A DNA stretch of 64,000 nucleotides, from NCBI GenBank assembly GCA_041916775.1, contig JAYRYZ010000016.1:1-64000 (forward strand), given 5' to 3'. Numbering within the stretch: position 1 is the stretch's first letter; each line of letters starts with the position of its first letter. Source of the DNA: UBA2357 sp041916775. GTDB lineage: Bacteria; Pseudomonadota; Gammaproteobacteria; Burkholderiales; Rhodocyclaceae. The position numbers and the translations under genes are program-made. The notes beneath the pieces are model-generated. The model worked only from the letters and a program-made list of their open reading frames with translations, searched no databases and had not been told where the DNA came from. Positions 7,137 to 18,517 of this stretch are shown here, piece by piece.

Positions 7137-9113
7137 ATGTTCAAGAATCTGCGCCTCTGGGCAAAGCTGATGGTCGGCATGAGCGCGTCCGTGTTGGCGG
7201 TGGTCGTGCTGTTGAGCGTGACCAACCTGCGCGACCTCGACAACCTGGCTCTGACAGCCGAGCGCGAGTCGCTCGCCGTCAAGCTGAACGCGCTGCAGGC
7301 GCTGATCGATGCGGAGGCCCGCCGCATGTCCTCCATGGCGGTGCTGCTTGCCAGCGCGCCCGGCGTGCAGGAGGAGGTCGACAGTGGCGCAGCGGAGGCG
7401 CTCGGCAAGCGCTTCGGTGCCGTGTATGCGGCGCTGGCGCGAGACTTCGGCGTTGCCGAGTTTCAGTTCCATCGGCCGTCCGGTGAGCCGTTCGTCGTGC
7501 TGCAGCAGGCGGCGCAAGCGGACGCTGCGGAGCGCGCGCCAACCGACCTCATCGTCGCGTCCGGTGCCCGCAGGGCGTTGTCGAGCGAGCTGGAGGCTTC
7601 GCCGCAAGCACTGCGGGTGCGCGCCGTGGCGCCCATCCTGCGCGATGGACGACACCTCGGCAGCCTTGTGTTCGGCACGACGATTGCCCAGGATGCGTTG
7701 CAGGCGTTCAAGGACGACAACGTAGCCGACGTGGCCATTCATGTACCGGATGGCGGACGCTTCAGGACGGTGGCGTCGACACTGGGCGAACGCGCGATCC
7801 TGCCCGACGAGCGCCTGAAGGCGGTGCTTGCCGGAGGGGCCTGGCATGATGAACGCGACCTCGACGGTGTGCCGCGCGCGCTGCTCGCGGCGCCGTTGGC
7901 CGACCATGCGGGGCGGCCGGTGGCGGTGGCGGTGATCGCGATCGACAGGTCGGGCTATCTTTCGGCGTGGCGTGGTGCGGTCTGGATGGCGGCTCTGGAG
8001 GGCGCGGTGTCGCTCGTGCTCGGTCTGGGGCTCGCCTACCTGATGGCGCGGCCGCTCGCACGCCGCATCAGCGACGTGATGTCGGGCGTGAACGAGGTTG
8101 CGCAGGGCAACCTCGGCAGGGCATTGGTCACCGACGCGCATGATGAGATCGGACGCCTGGCGGGCGCCACCAACGAAATGCGCATTCGCCTGCAGGACCT
8201 GGTCGCGGAGGTCGCGAGGCACGCCTCCGAGGTCAACGAAGTGGCGCAGGAGATCAGCGCTGCCGTCGAGCACCAGGCGGCCTCCTCGGCCGAGATGTCC
8301 TCGTCCGTGGCCGAGATCACCTCGACGATGGAGGAGTTGTCGGCCTCCTCCTCGGAGATCGCCGAGAACTCGTCGGCAGTCGTCAGTATGGCCAACCAGA
8401 CCCTGCTCAACAGCCGCAAGGGCTCGGAGGGGGTGCAGAGCGTGCTCGCGCGCATGCAGGACATTCGTGCCGACAACCAGCACAACCTGGCCGAGATCGT
8501 CGATCTGGGTGCGAAATCCAAGGAGATCGGCAAGGTCATGGAGATCATCAACACGATCGCCGACCAGACCAGGCTGATCGCCTTCAATGCGGCGCTCGAG
8601 GCATCCAGCGCCGGAGAGGCGGGCAAGCGCTTCTCGGTGGTCGCCGCGGAGATCCGGCGCCTTGCCGACAGTGTGACCGACTCCACCGGCGAGATCGCGA
8701 CCAGGGTGAACGAGATCCAGGACTCCATCAGCCGTCTCGTGATCACCTCGGAGAAGGGGGCGCAGGTGATCGCGTCCGGCATCGCGGCCAGTGGCAATGC
8801 GGCCGAGAAACTGTCCGAGATCGTCAACGCCGCCACCGAGACCAGCAGTGCGGCGCAGCAGATCTCGCTGTCGACCCAGCAGCAGAAGACGGCCAGCAGC
8901 CAGGTCGTGGTGGCCTTGCGCGAGATCGTCTCGGCGAACGCCTACACCGCGAAGTCGACTGCGCGGATCGTGCAGGTCGGCAAGGAGATGTCGCGCCTGT
9001 CGTCGGCGCTGTTCAGCGCCACCAGGCAATTCCGCCTGGGCGACGATGCCATCGCCGGCGACCGGGGGGCGGGCGGAGAGCGTCAGGCAACCGGGCCGCG
9101 CAGCGCGGAGTAA
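7137..9113 (+). CDS. Methyl-accepting chemotaxis protein, WspA-like
   Basis: A 658-residue transmembrane chemoreceptor. TM1 is near residues 12-32, a large periplasmic sensor follows (about 35-280, Cache-like with FHRPSGEPFVVL), then TM2 near 285-305, a HAMP region and a long coiled-coil signalling domain. The hairpin tip reads TIADQTRLIAFNAALEASSAG, the variant typical of WspA-type receptors of alternative-function systems rather than the TNLLALNAAIEAARAGE of flagellar ones. The ATG at 7137 is preferred over 7119 because GGGAG is 5 bases upstream. It is the first gene of an eight-gene chemosensory operon. The ligand is unknown. Confidence 0.88.
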   Translation: MFKNLRLWAKLMVGMSASVLAVVVLLSVTNLRDLDNLALTAERESLAVKLNALQALIDAEARRMSSMAVLLASAPGVQEEVDSGAAEALGKRFGAVYAALARDFGVAEFQFHRPSGEPFVVLQQAAQADAAERAPTDLIVASGARRALSSELEASPQALRVRAVAPILRDGRHLGSLVFGTTIAQDALQAFKDDNVADVAIHVPDGGRFRTVASTLGERAILPDERLKAVLAGGAWHDERDLDGVPRALLAAPLADHAGRPVAVAVIAIDRSGYLSAWRGAVWMAALEGAVSLVLGLGLAYLMARPLARRISDVMSGVNEVAQGNLGRALVTDAHDEIGRLAGATNEMRIRLQDLVAEVARHASEVNEVAQEISAAVEHQAASSAEMSSSVAEITSTMEELSASSSEIAENSSAVVSMANQTLLNSRKGSEGVQSVLARMQDIRADNQHNLAEIVDLGAKSKEIGKVMEIINTIADQTRLIAFNAALEASSAGEAGKRFSVVAAEIRRLADSVTDSTGEIATRVNEIQDSISRLVITSEKGAQVIASGIAASGNAAEKLSEIVNAATETSSAAQQISLSTQQQKTASSQVVVALREIVSANAYTAKSTARIVQVGKEMSRLSSALFSATRQFRLGDDAIAGDRGAGGERQATGPRSAE

Positions 9114-9128
9114 GCCGGGGCGATCGAG

Positions 9129-10196
9129 ATGGTGAAACGCGTGCGTGTCATCGTAGCCGACGACAGCCAGGTCGCCAGGAAGCTGCTGCGCGGCTACCTG
9201 GAGCGGACCACGGCGATGGAGGTCGTGGGCGAGGCCAGCAATGGCCGGCAGGCGGTGGAGCTCGCGCGCACGCTTCGGCCCGATCTGATCACGATGGATC
9301 TCGACATGCCGGTGATGACCGGCATGGACGCGATCGACGAGATCATGACCACACGGGCGATCCCGATTCTCGTCGTCAGCAACGTCACCGACCCGGCGGC
9401 CATCGACGAAGCCATACGCCGGGGCGCGCTCGAGGTTGTCTCCAAACCCGAATACCAGTCCGGGCGAGGTGCCGACTTTGCGGCCAAGGTGCGTCTGCTC
9501 GCCGGCGTACCGGTGATCACGCGGCTGCGCTCGTCGCGCGCCCCGGCGGAGGTGCCGTCCGCTGCGTCGCCAGGCGGTGGCGCTGTGGCGGCACCGCGGC
9601 GCATGCATCCGGCGCGGCGCGTGGCCCCCGCTGCGATCGCGATCGCCGCCTCGACCGGTGGCCCGCAAGCGCTGGCGCGCATTCTTGCGGGACTGCCGGC
9701 GAGCTTCTGCTGTCCGGTGCTGGTGGCACAGCACATGTCAGATGGCTTCGCCCAGGGCATGGCGGACTGGCTTGCGGGGCTCTGCAGCGTGCCGGTACGC
9801 CTTGCCGAGGCGGATGTGCCGGTCGAGGCGGGGGTCGTGTATCTGTCGCCACCCGAGCGGCACATGGTGGTGACCCCCGCGCGGAACATTGCGCTGCGTG
9901 AGCGGGGCGGTGGCGACGTCTATCGGCCGAGCTGCGATGTGCTGCTCGAGTCGGTCGCAGGCGTGTTCGGCGCCGCCGCAGTCGGCGTGATCCTGACCGG
10001 AATGGGGCGTGACGGGGTGCGCGGCATGGAGGCGATCCACGACGCCGGCGGCGCGACGATAGGCCAGGACGAGGCCAGCTCCGTGATATTCGGCATGAAC
10101 CGGCTCGCGATCGAGCGCGGCGTGGTGCAGCAGGTGCTCTCGCTGGAGCGTATTGCCCACGCGGTGGTGAGTCTCGCCGACCAGAGGCGGGCATGA
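9129..10196 (+). CDS. cheB: CheB-type chemoreceptor methylesterase
   Basis: A 355-residue CheB with a receiver domain (about 1-120, phospho-acceptor Asp57 in MDLDMP, Lys-Pro at 106-107), an Ala/Pro-rich linker and a C-terminal methylesterase. The catalytic triad is visible as Ser175 (AASTGGP), His202 (VAQHM) and Asp295 (GMGRDG). It removes methyl groups from the adaptation glutamates of the upstream receptor. It begins 15 bp after the MCP and its stop overlaps the cheR start (ATGA). In Wsp systems the equivalent is WspF, a negative regulator. Confidence 0.9.
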   Translation: MVKRVRVIVADDSQVARKLLRGYLERTTAMEVVGEASNGRQAVELARTLRPDLITMDLDMPVMTGMDAIDEIMTTRAIPILVVSNVTDPAAIDEAIRRGALEVVSKPEYQSGRGADFAAKVRLLAGVPVITRLRSSRAPAEVPSAASPGGGAVAAPRRMHPARRVAPAAIAIAASTGGPQALARILAGLPASFCCPVLVAQHMSDGFAQGMADWLAGLCSVPVRLAEADVPVEAGVVYLSPPERHMVVTPARNIALRERGGGDVYRPSCDVLLESVAGVFGAAAVGVILTGMGRDGVRGMEAIHDAGGATIGQDEASSVIFGMNRLAIERGVVQQVLSLERIAHAVVSLADQRRA

Positions 10197-11722
10197 TGGT
10201 GATCGACGTCGAGCCATTCAAACCCTTGGTCCGCGCCCGCTGCGGGCTCACTTTCGAGGGGGTCGGGGAGCGCCGGCTGGAGGCTGCCCTCGCGGAGCGC
10301 ATGCGCGCGCTCGGCGAGCCGAATGCCGGGCGTTATCTCGCGCTGCTGCAGGCCGACGAGGGCGAATTCCGGGCCTTGGTGAACCTGCTCACGATCAACG
10401 AGACCTACTTTTTCCGGGATCCGGAGCAGATCCACTGGCTGGTCGACCGCATCGTCCCCCGGCTGCTATCCCGCCGCGGGCCGGCAGGACGTGTGCGCGT
10501 GCTGAGCGCCGGCTGCTCGAGCGGCGAGGAACCCTATTCCTTGGCGATCGCGCTGCACCAGCGCTACGGCGCGGCAGCGCCGCAACTGTTCGAGATCGTC
10601 GCGGGCGATATCGACAGCAACGTCATTGCGCGCGCGCAAGCCGCGACGTTCACCGCCTTCTCCTTCCGGGCGATGTCCCCGGCGTTGCGCGACGCGCATT
10701 TCGATGGGGTGAATGGGCGCTATCGCCTCAAGGAGCCGATCCGTCGGATGGTCGGCTTCGTCGAACTCAACCTCGTCGATCTGTCGGCGCTCCAGGATGG
10801 CTGCCGCTACGATCTCGTGCTGATGCGCAACGTCTCGATCTACTTCGACGGGGCGACGCGCAGGCGCATCCAGGAGAATCTCGTCACGCTGATGAACGAT
10901 GGCGCGGTTCTCGTCACCGGGTCCGCCGAGACCCTGGCGAACGACCTTGGAGTGCTGCGGCTCGTAGAGGATGAGGGTCACTTCCACTTCGTCCATGGCT
11001 CCGGGCATGAGCTCCGGCCACGATCCATGCGCCAGACCGCCGGGCGCTTGGTGGCGGCCGCGGGCGCGATGCGGCCCGGCGAGGCATCAGGGAGGTACCC
11101 TGCGGTGCCGCCGGTTGCCGCCGTACCGAAGGCGGGTGCATTTTTCACGCCGCTGACGGCGGAAGCGCCAGTCACCGAAGCGCTGACCGACCTCGCCTCA
11201 ATCCGTCAACTGGTGAGCGAGGAGCGCTATGCGTCGGCGCTACCCCTGCTCGAGCGCCTGCTGCAGGACACGCCAGGAGATGTCGCCGCGCGGCTGCTGT
11301 ATGCGTACGCGAACCTCAACCGGCGTGAGTTCCTGCTTGCGGAAACCTTCGCACGGGGCGTGATCGAGACGGACCCATGGTCGGTCGATGCGCATTTCCT
11401 GCTCGGCATGTCCGCCAAGTGGCAGCATGACCTGCAGCAGGCCACGGACTGGTTCCGGAAGGCGGTCTACCTTTGCAGCACCTGTTGGCCTGCGCACTAC
11501 TTCCTCGGCGGCCTGTATACGGCGATCGGCGAGGAGCGTGCCGCGATGCGCGCATGGCGCGGCTGCCTGCAGCTGCTGGCGGACGCTTCGGTCGACAGCG
11601 GCATCCGGCACCTGCCGCTTGGCTTGCGTGAACAGGAGATCCGCTTCCTGTGCGAGCGCCGCGTATCGGGCGCGCCGCTCGCAGTGGCGGCAGACAGCGA
11701 GGGCGTGCCGCGATGGCGATAG
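10193..11722 (+). CDS. cheR: CheR methyltransferase with C-terminal TPR repeats (WspC-like)
   Basis: 509 residues. The N-terminal CheR (about 1-275) has the all-alpha domain, the SAM-binding motif LSAGCSSGEEPYSLAIAL and the conserved ETYFFRDP and LMRNVSIYFD elements. A Pro/Ala linker leads to a tetratricopeptide segment (about 330-470, with LLQDTPGDVAARLLYAYANL and DPWSVDAHFLLGM). The CheR-TPR fusion is typical of WspC and FrzF-like enzymes of non-flagellar chemosensory systems. It overlaps cheB by 4 bp and cheA by 10 bp, indicating tight translational coupling. Confidence 0.9.
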   Translation: MMVIDVEPFKPLVRARCGLTFEGVGERRLEAALAERMRALGEPNAGRYLALLQADEGEFRALVNLLTINETYFFRDPEQIHWLVDRIVPRLLSRRGPAGRVRVLSAGCSSGEEPYSLAIALHQRYGAAAPQLFEIVAGDIDSNVIARAQAATFTAFSFRAMSPALRDAHFDGVNGRYRLKEPIRRMVGFVELNLVDLSALQDGCRYDLVLMRNVSIYFDGATRRRIQENLVTLMNDGAVLVTGSAETLANDLGVLRLVEDEGHFHFVHGSGHELRPRSMRQTAGRLVAAAGAMRPGEASGRYPAVPPVAAVPKAGAFFTPLTAEAPVTEALTDLASIRQLVSEERYASALPLLERLLQDTPGDVAARLLYAYANLNRREFLLAETFARGVIETDPWSVDAHFLLGMSAKWQHDLQQATDWFRKAVYLCSTCWPAHYFLGGLYTAIGEERAAMRAWRGCLQLLADASVDSGIRHLPLGLREQEIRFLCERRVSGAPLAVAADSEGVPRWR

Positions 11723-13878
11723 ATATCGGCCGCTTCATCGCCCGCTTCGTCGACGAGGCGCGCGATCACATCCGCCAGATGTCCGACGGGCTTGTCTCGC
11801 TGGAGGCGCTCGGGACGGACGCCGCGGTGGTGAACGCCTTGTTTCGCTCGGCGCATACCATCAAGGGGTCGTCGCGGATGCTCAAGCTGTTGCCGATCAG
11901 CGAGACCGCGCATCGGCTGGAGGATGTCCTCGGTGCACTGCGGGATGGCGCGATCGAGGTCACGCCGGTGCTCGTCCGGCGGCTCTACGAGGGGATCGAT
12001 GCGATCGCCGCGATGGTCGAGCTCCTCGCCCGAAGTGGCGATCCGGCGAGCCTGCCGGCAGCGGATGCGGCGCTTTGCGAGCGGCTGTCGGATTGTGTGG
12101 CGCAGGTGCCATCCGGTGTGCTGGCGGCTGCGCCGGGCGGGCCTGCGACGATGGCGCCCGAGGAAACCTCTGGCGTGGCGGTGGAGCCTGCGCGGATGCC
12201 GGAGTCGGTGCGGGTGCGTATCGACAAGCTCGACGAGCTGATCCGCCTGATGGGCGAAGTGGCCACCGGGCACGCACAGCTGCGCGCGCGCGCGGCCGGG
12301 GTGTTCGAGATCGAGTCTGCGCTGGGGCGCCTCTCGGTGCAATCGGAAGAGGTCGAGCCCGCACGCCGTGCGCTGCGCCGCTTCGGTCAGCGCCTGCGCG
12401 ACGAACTGCAGGCGCAGGACACCCTCATCGGCGCGCTGCGCGATCGTGCGCTGGTGATGCGCATGCTGCCCCTGTCCATCGTGTTCGAGCCGCTGTCGCG
12501 CACCGCCCGCGAGTTTGCCCGCTCGATCGGCAAGGATCTCCTCGTCACGGTCTCGGGTGACGGCATCGAGCTCGACCGGCAGATCATCGACAGGCTCGCC
12601 GACCCCCTCGTCCATCTGCTGCGCAACGCAATCGATCACGGCCTGGAAGCGCCGGCCGTGCGTGCGCAGTGCGGAAAGCCGGCTCAGGGGCGGGTCGCGC
12701 TGCAGGCGAGGCAGGACGGCGGACGGGTCGTGATCGAAGTGACCGACGACGGTGCAGGGGTGGATCTGGATGCGGTGCGTGAGAGGGCGGTGCGCAAGGG
12801 CTTGTGCGATGCGACCCGGGCGCTGGAGATGAGCGAGCAGGAGGTGCTCGATCTGCTCTTCCGGCCGGGCTTCTCGACCGCCGCGATCATCACCGATGTG
12901 TCCGGGCGCGGCGTCGGGCTGGACATCGTGCGCCAGGCCGTCGTCACCGAGCTGCATGGCGAACTCGATCTCGAGACCCGGCGAGGGCTTGGAAGCACCT
13001 TTCGCATGCGCCTGCCGGTGTCACTCGCGGTCGCGCGCGTCCTTCTGGTCGAGGCGGGCGGCCAGATCCTGGGATTGAATGCGCAAAGCGTGTCGGACCT
13101 CATGCGCGTTGCGCCGGATGTACTCCTCACGGCGGCCGGGCGTGGCGCGGTGATCGTGCGCAACGAGTTCGTACCGGTGGTGTCGTTGGCGGAGCTGCTG
13201 CAGTTACCGGCCCGGCCGGCAGGTGCCGCGGCCTCCGGGGTGCCCGGTGCGCTGTTGCTGGTGCTGCGTGTGCGCAATGACAAGCTCGCGGTGAGCGTCG
13301 ATGGGCTCGTGGACGAGGGCGATATGGTGATCAAGGCGCTGCCGGGGGCGTTACGCGGGAATCCGCTGGTCGCCGGGGTCGTCGTGACCGGACGCAACGA
13401 GGTCGCCAGCGTGCTCCATGCGCCGGCCCTGCTCACCGCGGCGCGTGCGGTGCGCGGCGTCTCCCTCTCCGCGGGCGATCCGTCCGCAACGGCGTCACCC
13501 GGCGCACGTGCGCCCTGGCGGGTGCTGGTCGTCGACGACTCGCTGAACACCCGCGAGATCGAGAAGGACGTGCTGGAGGCGCATGGCTACAGGGTCACGC
13601 TGGCCGAGGACGGCGCCGACGGCCTCGCCAAGGCGCTGGCGGAGGAGTTCGATGCGGTGCTGACCGACGTGGAGATGCCCCACATGGATGGCTTCACGCT
13701 GACCGCCCGCCTGCGCGAGGAGGAGCGCTATCGGCACCGCCCGATACTCATCATCACCTCGCGCGAGAAGGAAGAGGACAAGCGACGTGGGATGCAGGTG
13801 GGTGCCGACGCATACATCGTCAAGGGCGATTTCGATCAGCACAACCTGATCGACACCTTGCGTGCGTTGCTTGGATGA
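11713..13878 (+). CDS. cheA: Hybrid CheA histidine kinase with C-terminal receiver (WspE-like)
   Basis: 721 residues: HPt domain with phospho-acceptor His48 (RSAHTIKGSS), a dimerisation region (about 180-270), HATPase with NAIDHG, DDGAGVD and GRGVGLDIV, a CheW-like regulatory domain (about 435-570) and a receiver domain (about 600-720, with VVDDS, LTDVEMP and a Lys near YIVKGDF). The CheA-REC layout is that of WspE. The ATG at 11713 lies inside the end of cheR. It should phosphorylate its own receiver, CheB, and the downstream receiver and GGDEF proteins. Confidence 0.9.
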   Translation: MAIDIGRFIARFVDEARDHIRQMSDGLVSLEALGTDAAVVNALFRSAHTIKGSSRMLKLLPISETAHRLEDVLGALRDGAIEVTPVLVRRLYEGIDAIAAMVELLARSGDPASLPAADAALCERLSDCVAQVPSGVLAAAPGGPATMAPEETSGVAVEPARMPESVRVRIDKLDELIRLMGEVATGHAQLRARAAGVFEIESALGRLSVQSEEVEPARRALRRFGQRLRDELQAQDTLIGALRDRALVMRMLPLSIVFEPLSRTAREFARSIGKDLLVTVSGDGIELDRQIIDRLADPLVHLLRNAIDHGLEAPAVRAQCGKPAQGRVALQARQDGGRVVIEVTDDGAGVDLDAVRERAVRKGLCDATRALEMSEQEVLDLLFRPGFSTAAIITDVSGRGVGLDIVRQAVVTELHGELDLETRRGLGSTFRMRLPVSLAVARVLLVEAGGQILGLNAQSVSDLMRVAPDVLLTAAGRGAVIVRNEFVPVVSLAELLQLPARPAGAAASGVPGALLLVLRVRNDKLAVSVDGLVDEGDMVIKALPGALRGNPLVAGVVVTGRNEVASVLHAPALLTAARAVRGVSLSAGDPSATASPGARAPWRVLVVDDSLNTREIEKDVLEAHGYRVTLAEDGADGLAKALAEEFDAVLTDVEMPHMDGFTLTARLREEERYRHRPILIITSREKEEDKRRGMQVGADAYIVKGDFDQHNLIDTLRALLG

Positions 13879-13909
13879 AGATGAACCGATGTCAAGGAGG
13901 GAGTCACCG

Positions 13910-14301
13910 ATGCGCATTCTGCTCGTTGATGACGATGCAATGGCCGGCGAGATGATCGCCGCGGTGCTGGAGATGGCCGGGCATGCGGTGGTGCTTGCGG
14001 CCAGCGCGATCGATGCCGGGGAGCGGCTGGGGCAGGACAATGACTTCGACATGATCGTGAGCGACATGAACATGCCCTTGGTCAGCGGTGTCGAGCTCTT
14101 CAGGATGTTGCGGGATGATGGCTGTGGCTTGCCATTCGTGCTGCTGACCGGTGACGACCCCGCCGCTCTGCTCGTGCAGGAGCCGCGTCTGGACGGGTGC
14201 CTGACCAAGGACGCCGGGCTCGTCGAGACCCTGTCGGCGACACTCGTCGCGACCCATGAGCGGTGTCGTGCGAGCGCGTTCGCGGACCGTGCGGAGGTGC
14301 G

Positions 14302-14305
<4 letters not shown>
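13910..14305 (+). CDS. Single-domain response regulator (CheY-like)
   Basis: 131 residues of receiver domain only. It has the acidic pocket DDDA at the N-terminus, the phospho-acceptor in IVSDMNMP, Thr in LLTGDD and the conserved Lys in LTKDAG. The ATG at 13910 is chosen because AGGAGG lies 9 bases upstream. It overlaps the next gene by 4 bp. As a diffusible receiver it may act as a phosphate sink or link CheA to another output. Confidence 0.85.
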
Positions 14306-15971
<1,666 letters not shown>

Positions 15972-15975
<4 letters not shown>

Positions 15976-16475
15976 GCGAAACCTCGCTGGAGGCGCTGCT
16001 CGCACAGCGGCAAGGCGCCGAGCTCGTCAGCGTCGACGAGGCGACCGTCAAGCTGGTCATCTTTTTGCTCGCCGGCGATCTCTACGCGCTGCCCGGGTCG
16101 GCCGTGCAGGAGATCGTCGCCGATGCGCGGATCTACCACGTCCCCGGCTGCACGCCTGCGATCGAGGGCGTCATCAACCTGCGCGGCGACATCGAGGCGG
16201 TCATCACGCTTGCCCGCGTGTTGCGGCTCGTGGAGCGCGCCGAGGCGGCTGGCAACCAGATCCTCGTTACCCAGGCGGGCGGCGTTCGCGGCGGCCTGAG
16301 GGTCGATCGTGTGCTGGATGTAGTGGATCTTCCCGAAAGCCTGCTCCAGCCCGTACCCGAGGCGCTGCCGGAGGCGCTGCGTCCTTTCGTTGGCAACATG
16401 CTGCAGCGCAATGGTACGCCGGTGACCGTGCTCGTCCCGGAACGCGTGCTTGCTGCGCTGAGCACCGATGCCTGA
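15972..16475 (+). CDS. cheW: CheW-type coupling protein
   Basis: A 167-residue CheW: LVIFLLAGDLYALPGSAVQEIV, quoted in two halves by its strands, then the conserved GVINLRGDIEAVITL and GLRVDRVLDVVDLP. CheW bridges chemoreceptor and CheA. It overlaps the GGDEF gene by 4 bp and the next gene by 8 bp. It is the canonical coupling protein of this operon. Confidence 0.88.
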
Positions 16476-16914
16476 GCCCCACAAGCCACCGCAGGCCGAT
16501 CACGGCGACGCCACGCTGATGCTCGTCACATTCGCATGCCGGCGCGGTCGGGTCGGCGTGGAGGCGCGTCATGTGCGCCGCTCACGCCGGGCCGGAGAAG
16601 CCGAGAGCCTTTCCGAAATCCCCAGGCTGGACGCGCTCCTGGGTTTGGACAGCCTGGCGCGCATGCAGCAGCCGACCTGCCTGGTCGTCGACTCCGGCGA
16701 GGGGCTCACCGAAGTGCTGGTCGAGGGGCCGGTCGAGTTGATCGCACTACCGGCCCACCAGGTCTTTCCGCTACCACCGTTGATCGCCGAAACCAGCAAG
16801 GTGCGCGGCCTGCGCGCGCTGGGACTCACCGATCAAGGCGTGCTGTTGCTGATTGGCTTGTCGTTGCCGGGCGGGTGGATGGCCACCGAGCGAGATGCCG
16901 CAAGGCGACTATGA
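16468..16914 (+). CDS. cheW: Divergent CheW-like protein
   Basis: A 148-residue last gene of the operon. The fold pattern matches CheW (MLVTFACRRGRVGVEARHV, LDALLGLDSL, TCLVVDSGEGLTEVLVEGP), but the conserved INLRG segment is missing or degenerate. Wsp operons carry two CheW proteins (WspB and WspD), so a second divergent adaptor fits. It overlaps the first cheW by 8 bp. Confidence 0.65.
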   Translation: MPEPHKPPQADHGDATLMLVTFACRRGRVGVEARHVRRSRRAGEAESLSEIPRLDALLGLDSLARMQQPTCLVVDSGEGLTEVLVEGPVELIALPAHQVFPLPPLIAETSKVRGLRALGLTDQGVLLLIGLSLPGGWMATERDAARRL

Positions 16915-16954
16915 CGTGATCCGGCGGGATGGCCCGCGGCCAGCCGGATTCCGT

Positions 16955-16985
16955 CCGGGTCATGTTCGAGGCGGTCATGACCCGG
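16955..16985. terminator. Hairpin between convergent cheW-like and hydrolase genes
   Basis: CCGGGTCATG at 16955-16964 pairs perfectly with CATGACCCGG at 16976-16985 around an 11-base loop. It lies between two convergent gene ends, so it could stop transcription from both sides. There is no U-run, so it may need Rho or act as a 3' stabiliser. Nothing else was seen in 16915-17052. Confidence 0.5.
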
Positions 16986-17052
16986 AGCAGTCGGCTCGTC
17001 GCGTGCATATGCCGATGCCCGGCACTGTTCGCCCGGCGGCCTTCACAATTTG

Positions 17053-18378
17053 TCAGCGCAGTTGGTCGAAGAACTGGCGCGTGGCGACCATGCACAGGGG
17101 CGGCACGAAGGTGTCGTGGTAGCTCGCGCGAGCCGCGTAGGCGGCGACCGGATCGTCGGGCAAGGGGGCGCCGTGGGTGAAGAGCTCGGTCACCTGTTGG
17201 TCGACATCCACGAAGCTCACGTGAGCGACACCGCTGGCCGAGATTGCTGCGGCGAAGGCCTCGCTGTGCAGTGCGGACGGGACGGTCTGGTCTTTCGAAC
17301 CATAACACACCAGCGTCGGTGATTGCGGCATCCAGCCCAGCAGGCTGTTGGCACGCGCCGCCTGCACGAGGGGGTTCGCGTCATCGTGCCGGACGGCATC
17401 GATGAAGGCCGGTTGCAGCAGGAGGTCGCGATTTGCAGTGGGGTCGGGCAGCGCCGGGAGCTTGCCGGCCGCGATCACGGCGGCGTAGTCCATTGCCGGG
17501 AGGATGTTCTCGATGTCCTGGGCGTAAGGGGGGCGGAACACCTCACCAGGGGCGGTATAGATGTTTCCGTAGACCTTCTGGTACCCCACGATCAGCATGG
17601 TCGCGAAGTCCTGGTAGCCGATCACGGCGTCCGGCGAGCGTACCGAGGCCTCCAGATCCAGCGGCGGAGACTGCAGGGACGCTGCCAGTACGTGAAACTC
17701 ACCCTTGGCCTCGCGCTCAATCGCCCGCATCGTTGCGGCGGTGGTGTGACCGCCCTGCGAATAGCCGGAAAGCAGCAGCCCATCGGACAGCGTCGCGCCC
17801 AGAGCGCGTGCCGCAGCACGCGCGGCGCGGATCGAGTCGATGGTGGTCGTGGCGGCCGAGTCGGCGTGCAGATAGGGGGAGAACCCGAGGCTGGAGCCCG
17901 CGTAGCCGAGCATGTCCGCGCTGACGACCGCATAGCCCTGCGACGCGAGCATCGCGATGACGAGGCCGGTATAGCGGTGCTTGGGGTCGGCGACGCTCGG
18001 GAATCGCGTGCTCTCGCTGCCCTTGCTCATGACCGCCAGCGGATGGGGCCCTTGGCAGGCAGGGTCGCTACCGGAAGGCAGCAGCAGCACGCCAGTGGAG
18101 TTGGTCATTTCGCCGGCAGGGGCCGGGGTGTGGAAGTCCAGCGGGACGATGCTGACATTGCAGCGTGCCGGCCCGGAGAGCGCTTGCAGACCGGTCTGCG
18201 CCGTTTCGGCATCGATGCCGGCGGCCGGCAGGGTGAGCGCGATCTGGGCAGTGCTGCGCAGTTCCCCTCGGGCGGGTTGTGGGGTCTCGGCGCCCCCGCC
18301 CCCACCCCCGCCGCAAGCGGCGAGGAGCGTGCATGCAAGGGTGGCGAAGCCGAGGGACAGTACCTGACTCTGTTTCAT
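17053..18378 (-). CDS. Lipoprotein alpha/beta hydrolase
   Basis: 441 residues. A lipoprotein signal ends in LLAAC (lipidated Cys22), followed by a run of seven glycines. The body is an alpha/beta hydrolase of the secretory-lipase/PGAP1-like type: nucleophile Ser207 in GYSQGGH, an oxyanion region near LAVMSKGSES and a late LVCYGSKDQTVP that supplies the Asp. The substrate is unknown (ester or lipid). The ATG follows an AT-rich regulatory region with repeated TGACA half-sites. It lies downstream of the guanidine operon in the same direction but with its own promoter region. Confidence 0.75.
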   Translation of the reverse strand: MKQSQVLSLGFATLACTLLAACGGGGGGGAETPQPARGELRSTAQIALTLPAAGIDAETAQTGLQALSGPARCNVSIVPLDFHTPAPAGEMTNSTGVLLLPSGSDPACQGPHPLAVMSKGSESTRFPSVADPKHRYTGLVIAMLASQGYAVVSADMLGYAGSSLGFSPYLHADSAATTTIDSIRAARAAARALGATLSDGLLLSGYSQGGHTTAATMRAIEREAKGEFHVLAASLQSPPLDLEASVRSPDAVIGYQDFATMLIVGYQKVYGNIYTAPGEVFRPPYAQDIENILPAMDYAAVIAAGKLPALPDPTANRDLLLQPAFIDAVRHDDANPLVQAARANSLLGWMPQSPTLVCYGSKDQTVPSALHSEAFAAAISASGVAHVSFVDVDQQVTELFTHGAPLPDDPVAAYAARASYHDTFVPPLCMVATRQFFDQLR

Positions 18379-18417
18379 GACGTCGTTCTTTCGTGGTTAA
18401 ACGGCCGCCATTATCAC

Positions 18418-18462
18418 ATGTCATTTGTAGCGGGGTGTGACATTTGTCATGAAATATGACAT
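18418..18462 (-). promoter_or_regulatory. Repeated TGACA half-sites upstream of the lipoprotein hydrolase
   Basis: The AT-rich 139-bp gap holds ATGTCA at 18418-18423, the perfect inverted repeat TGACATTTGTCA at 18438-18449 and a further ATGACAT at 18456-18462. On the coding strand of the hydrolase the half-site nearest the gene abuts an extended -10-like TGTGATAAT. This looks like an operator for a dimeric regulator; the regulator is unknown. Confidence 0.4.
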
Positions 18463-18517
18463 AAATGAATCACTGTAACACTTGTGACGATCTGAAATTC
18501 CTGGTTCGAGTGCACCG

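Noticed and set aside
6807..9734. A 975-residue minus-strand frame across the MCP and cheB genes
   Set aside because: It is His/Arg/Gln-rich without recognisable domains and is opposite two well-supported genes.
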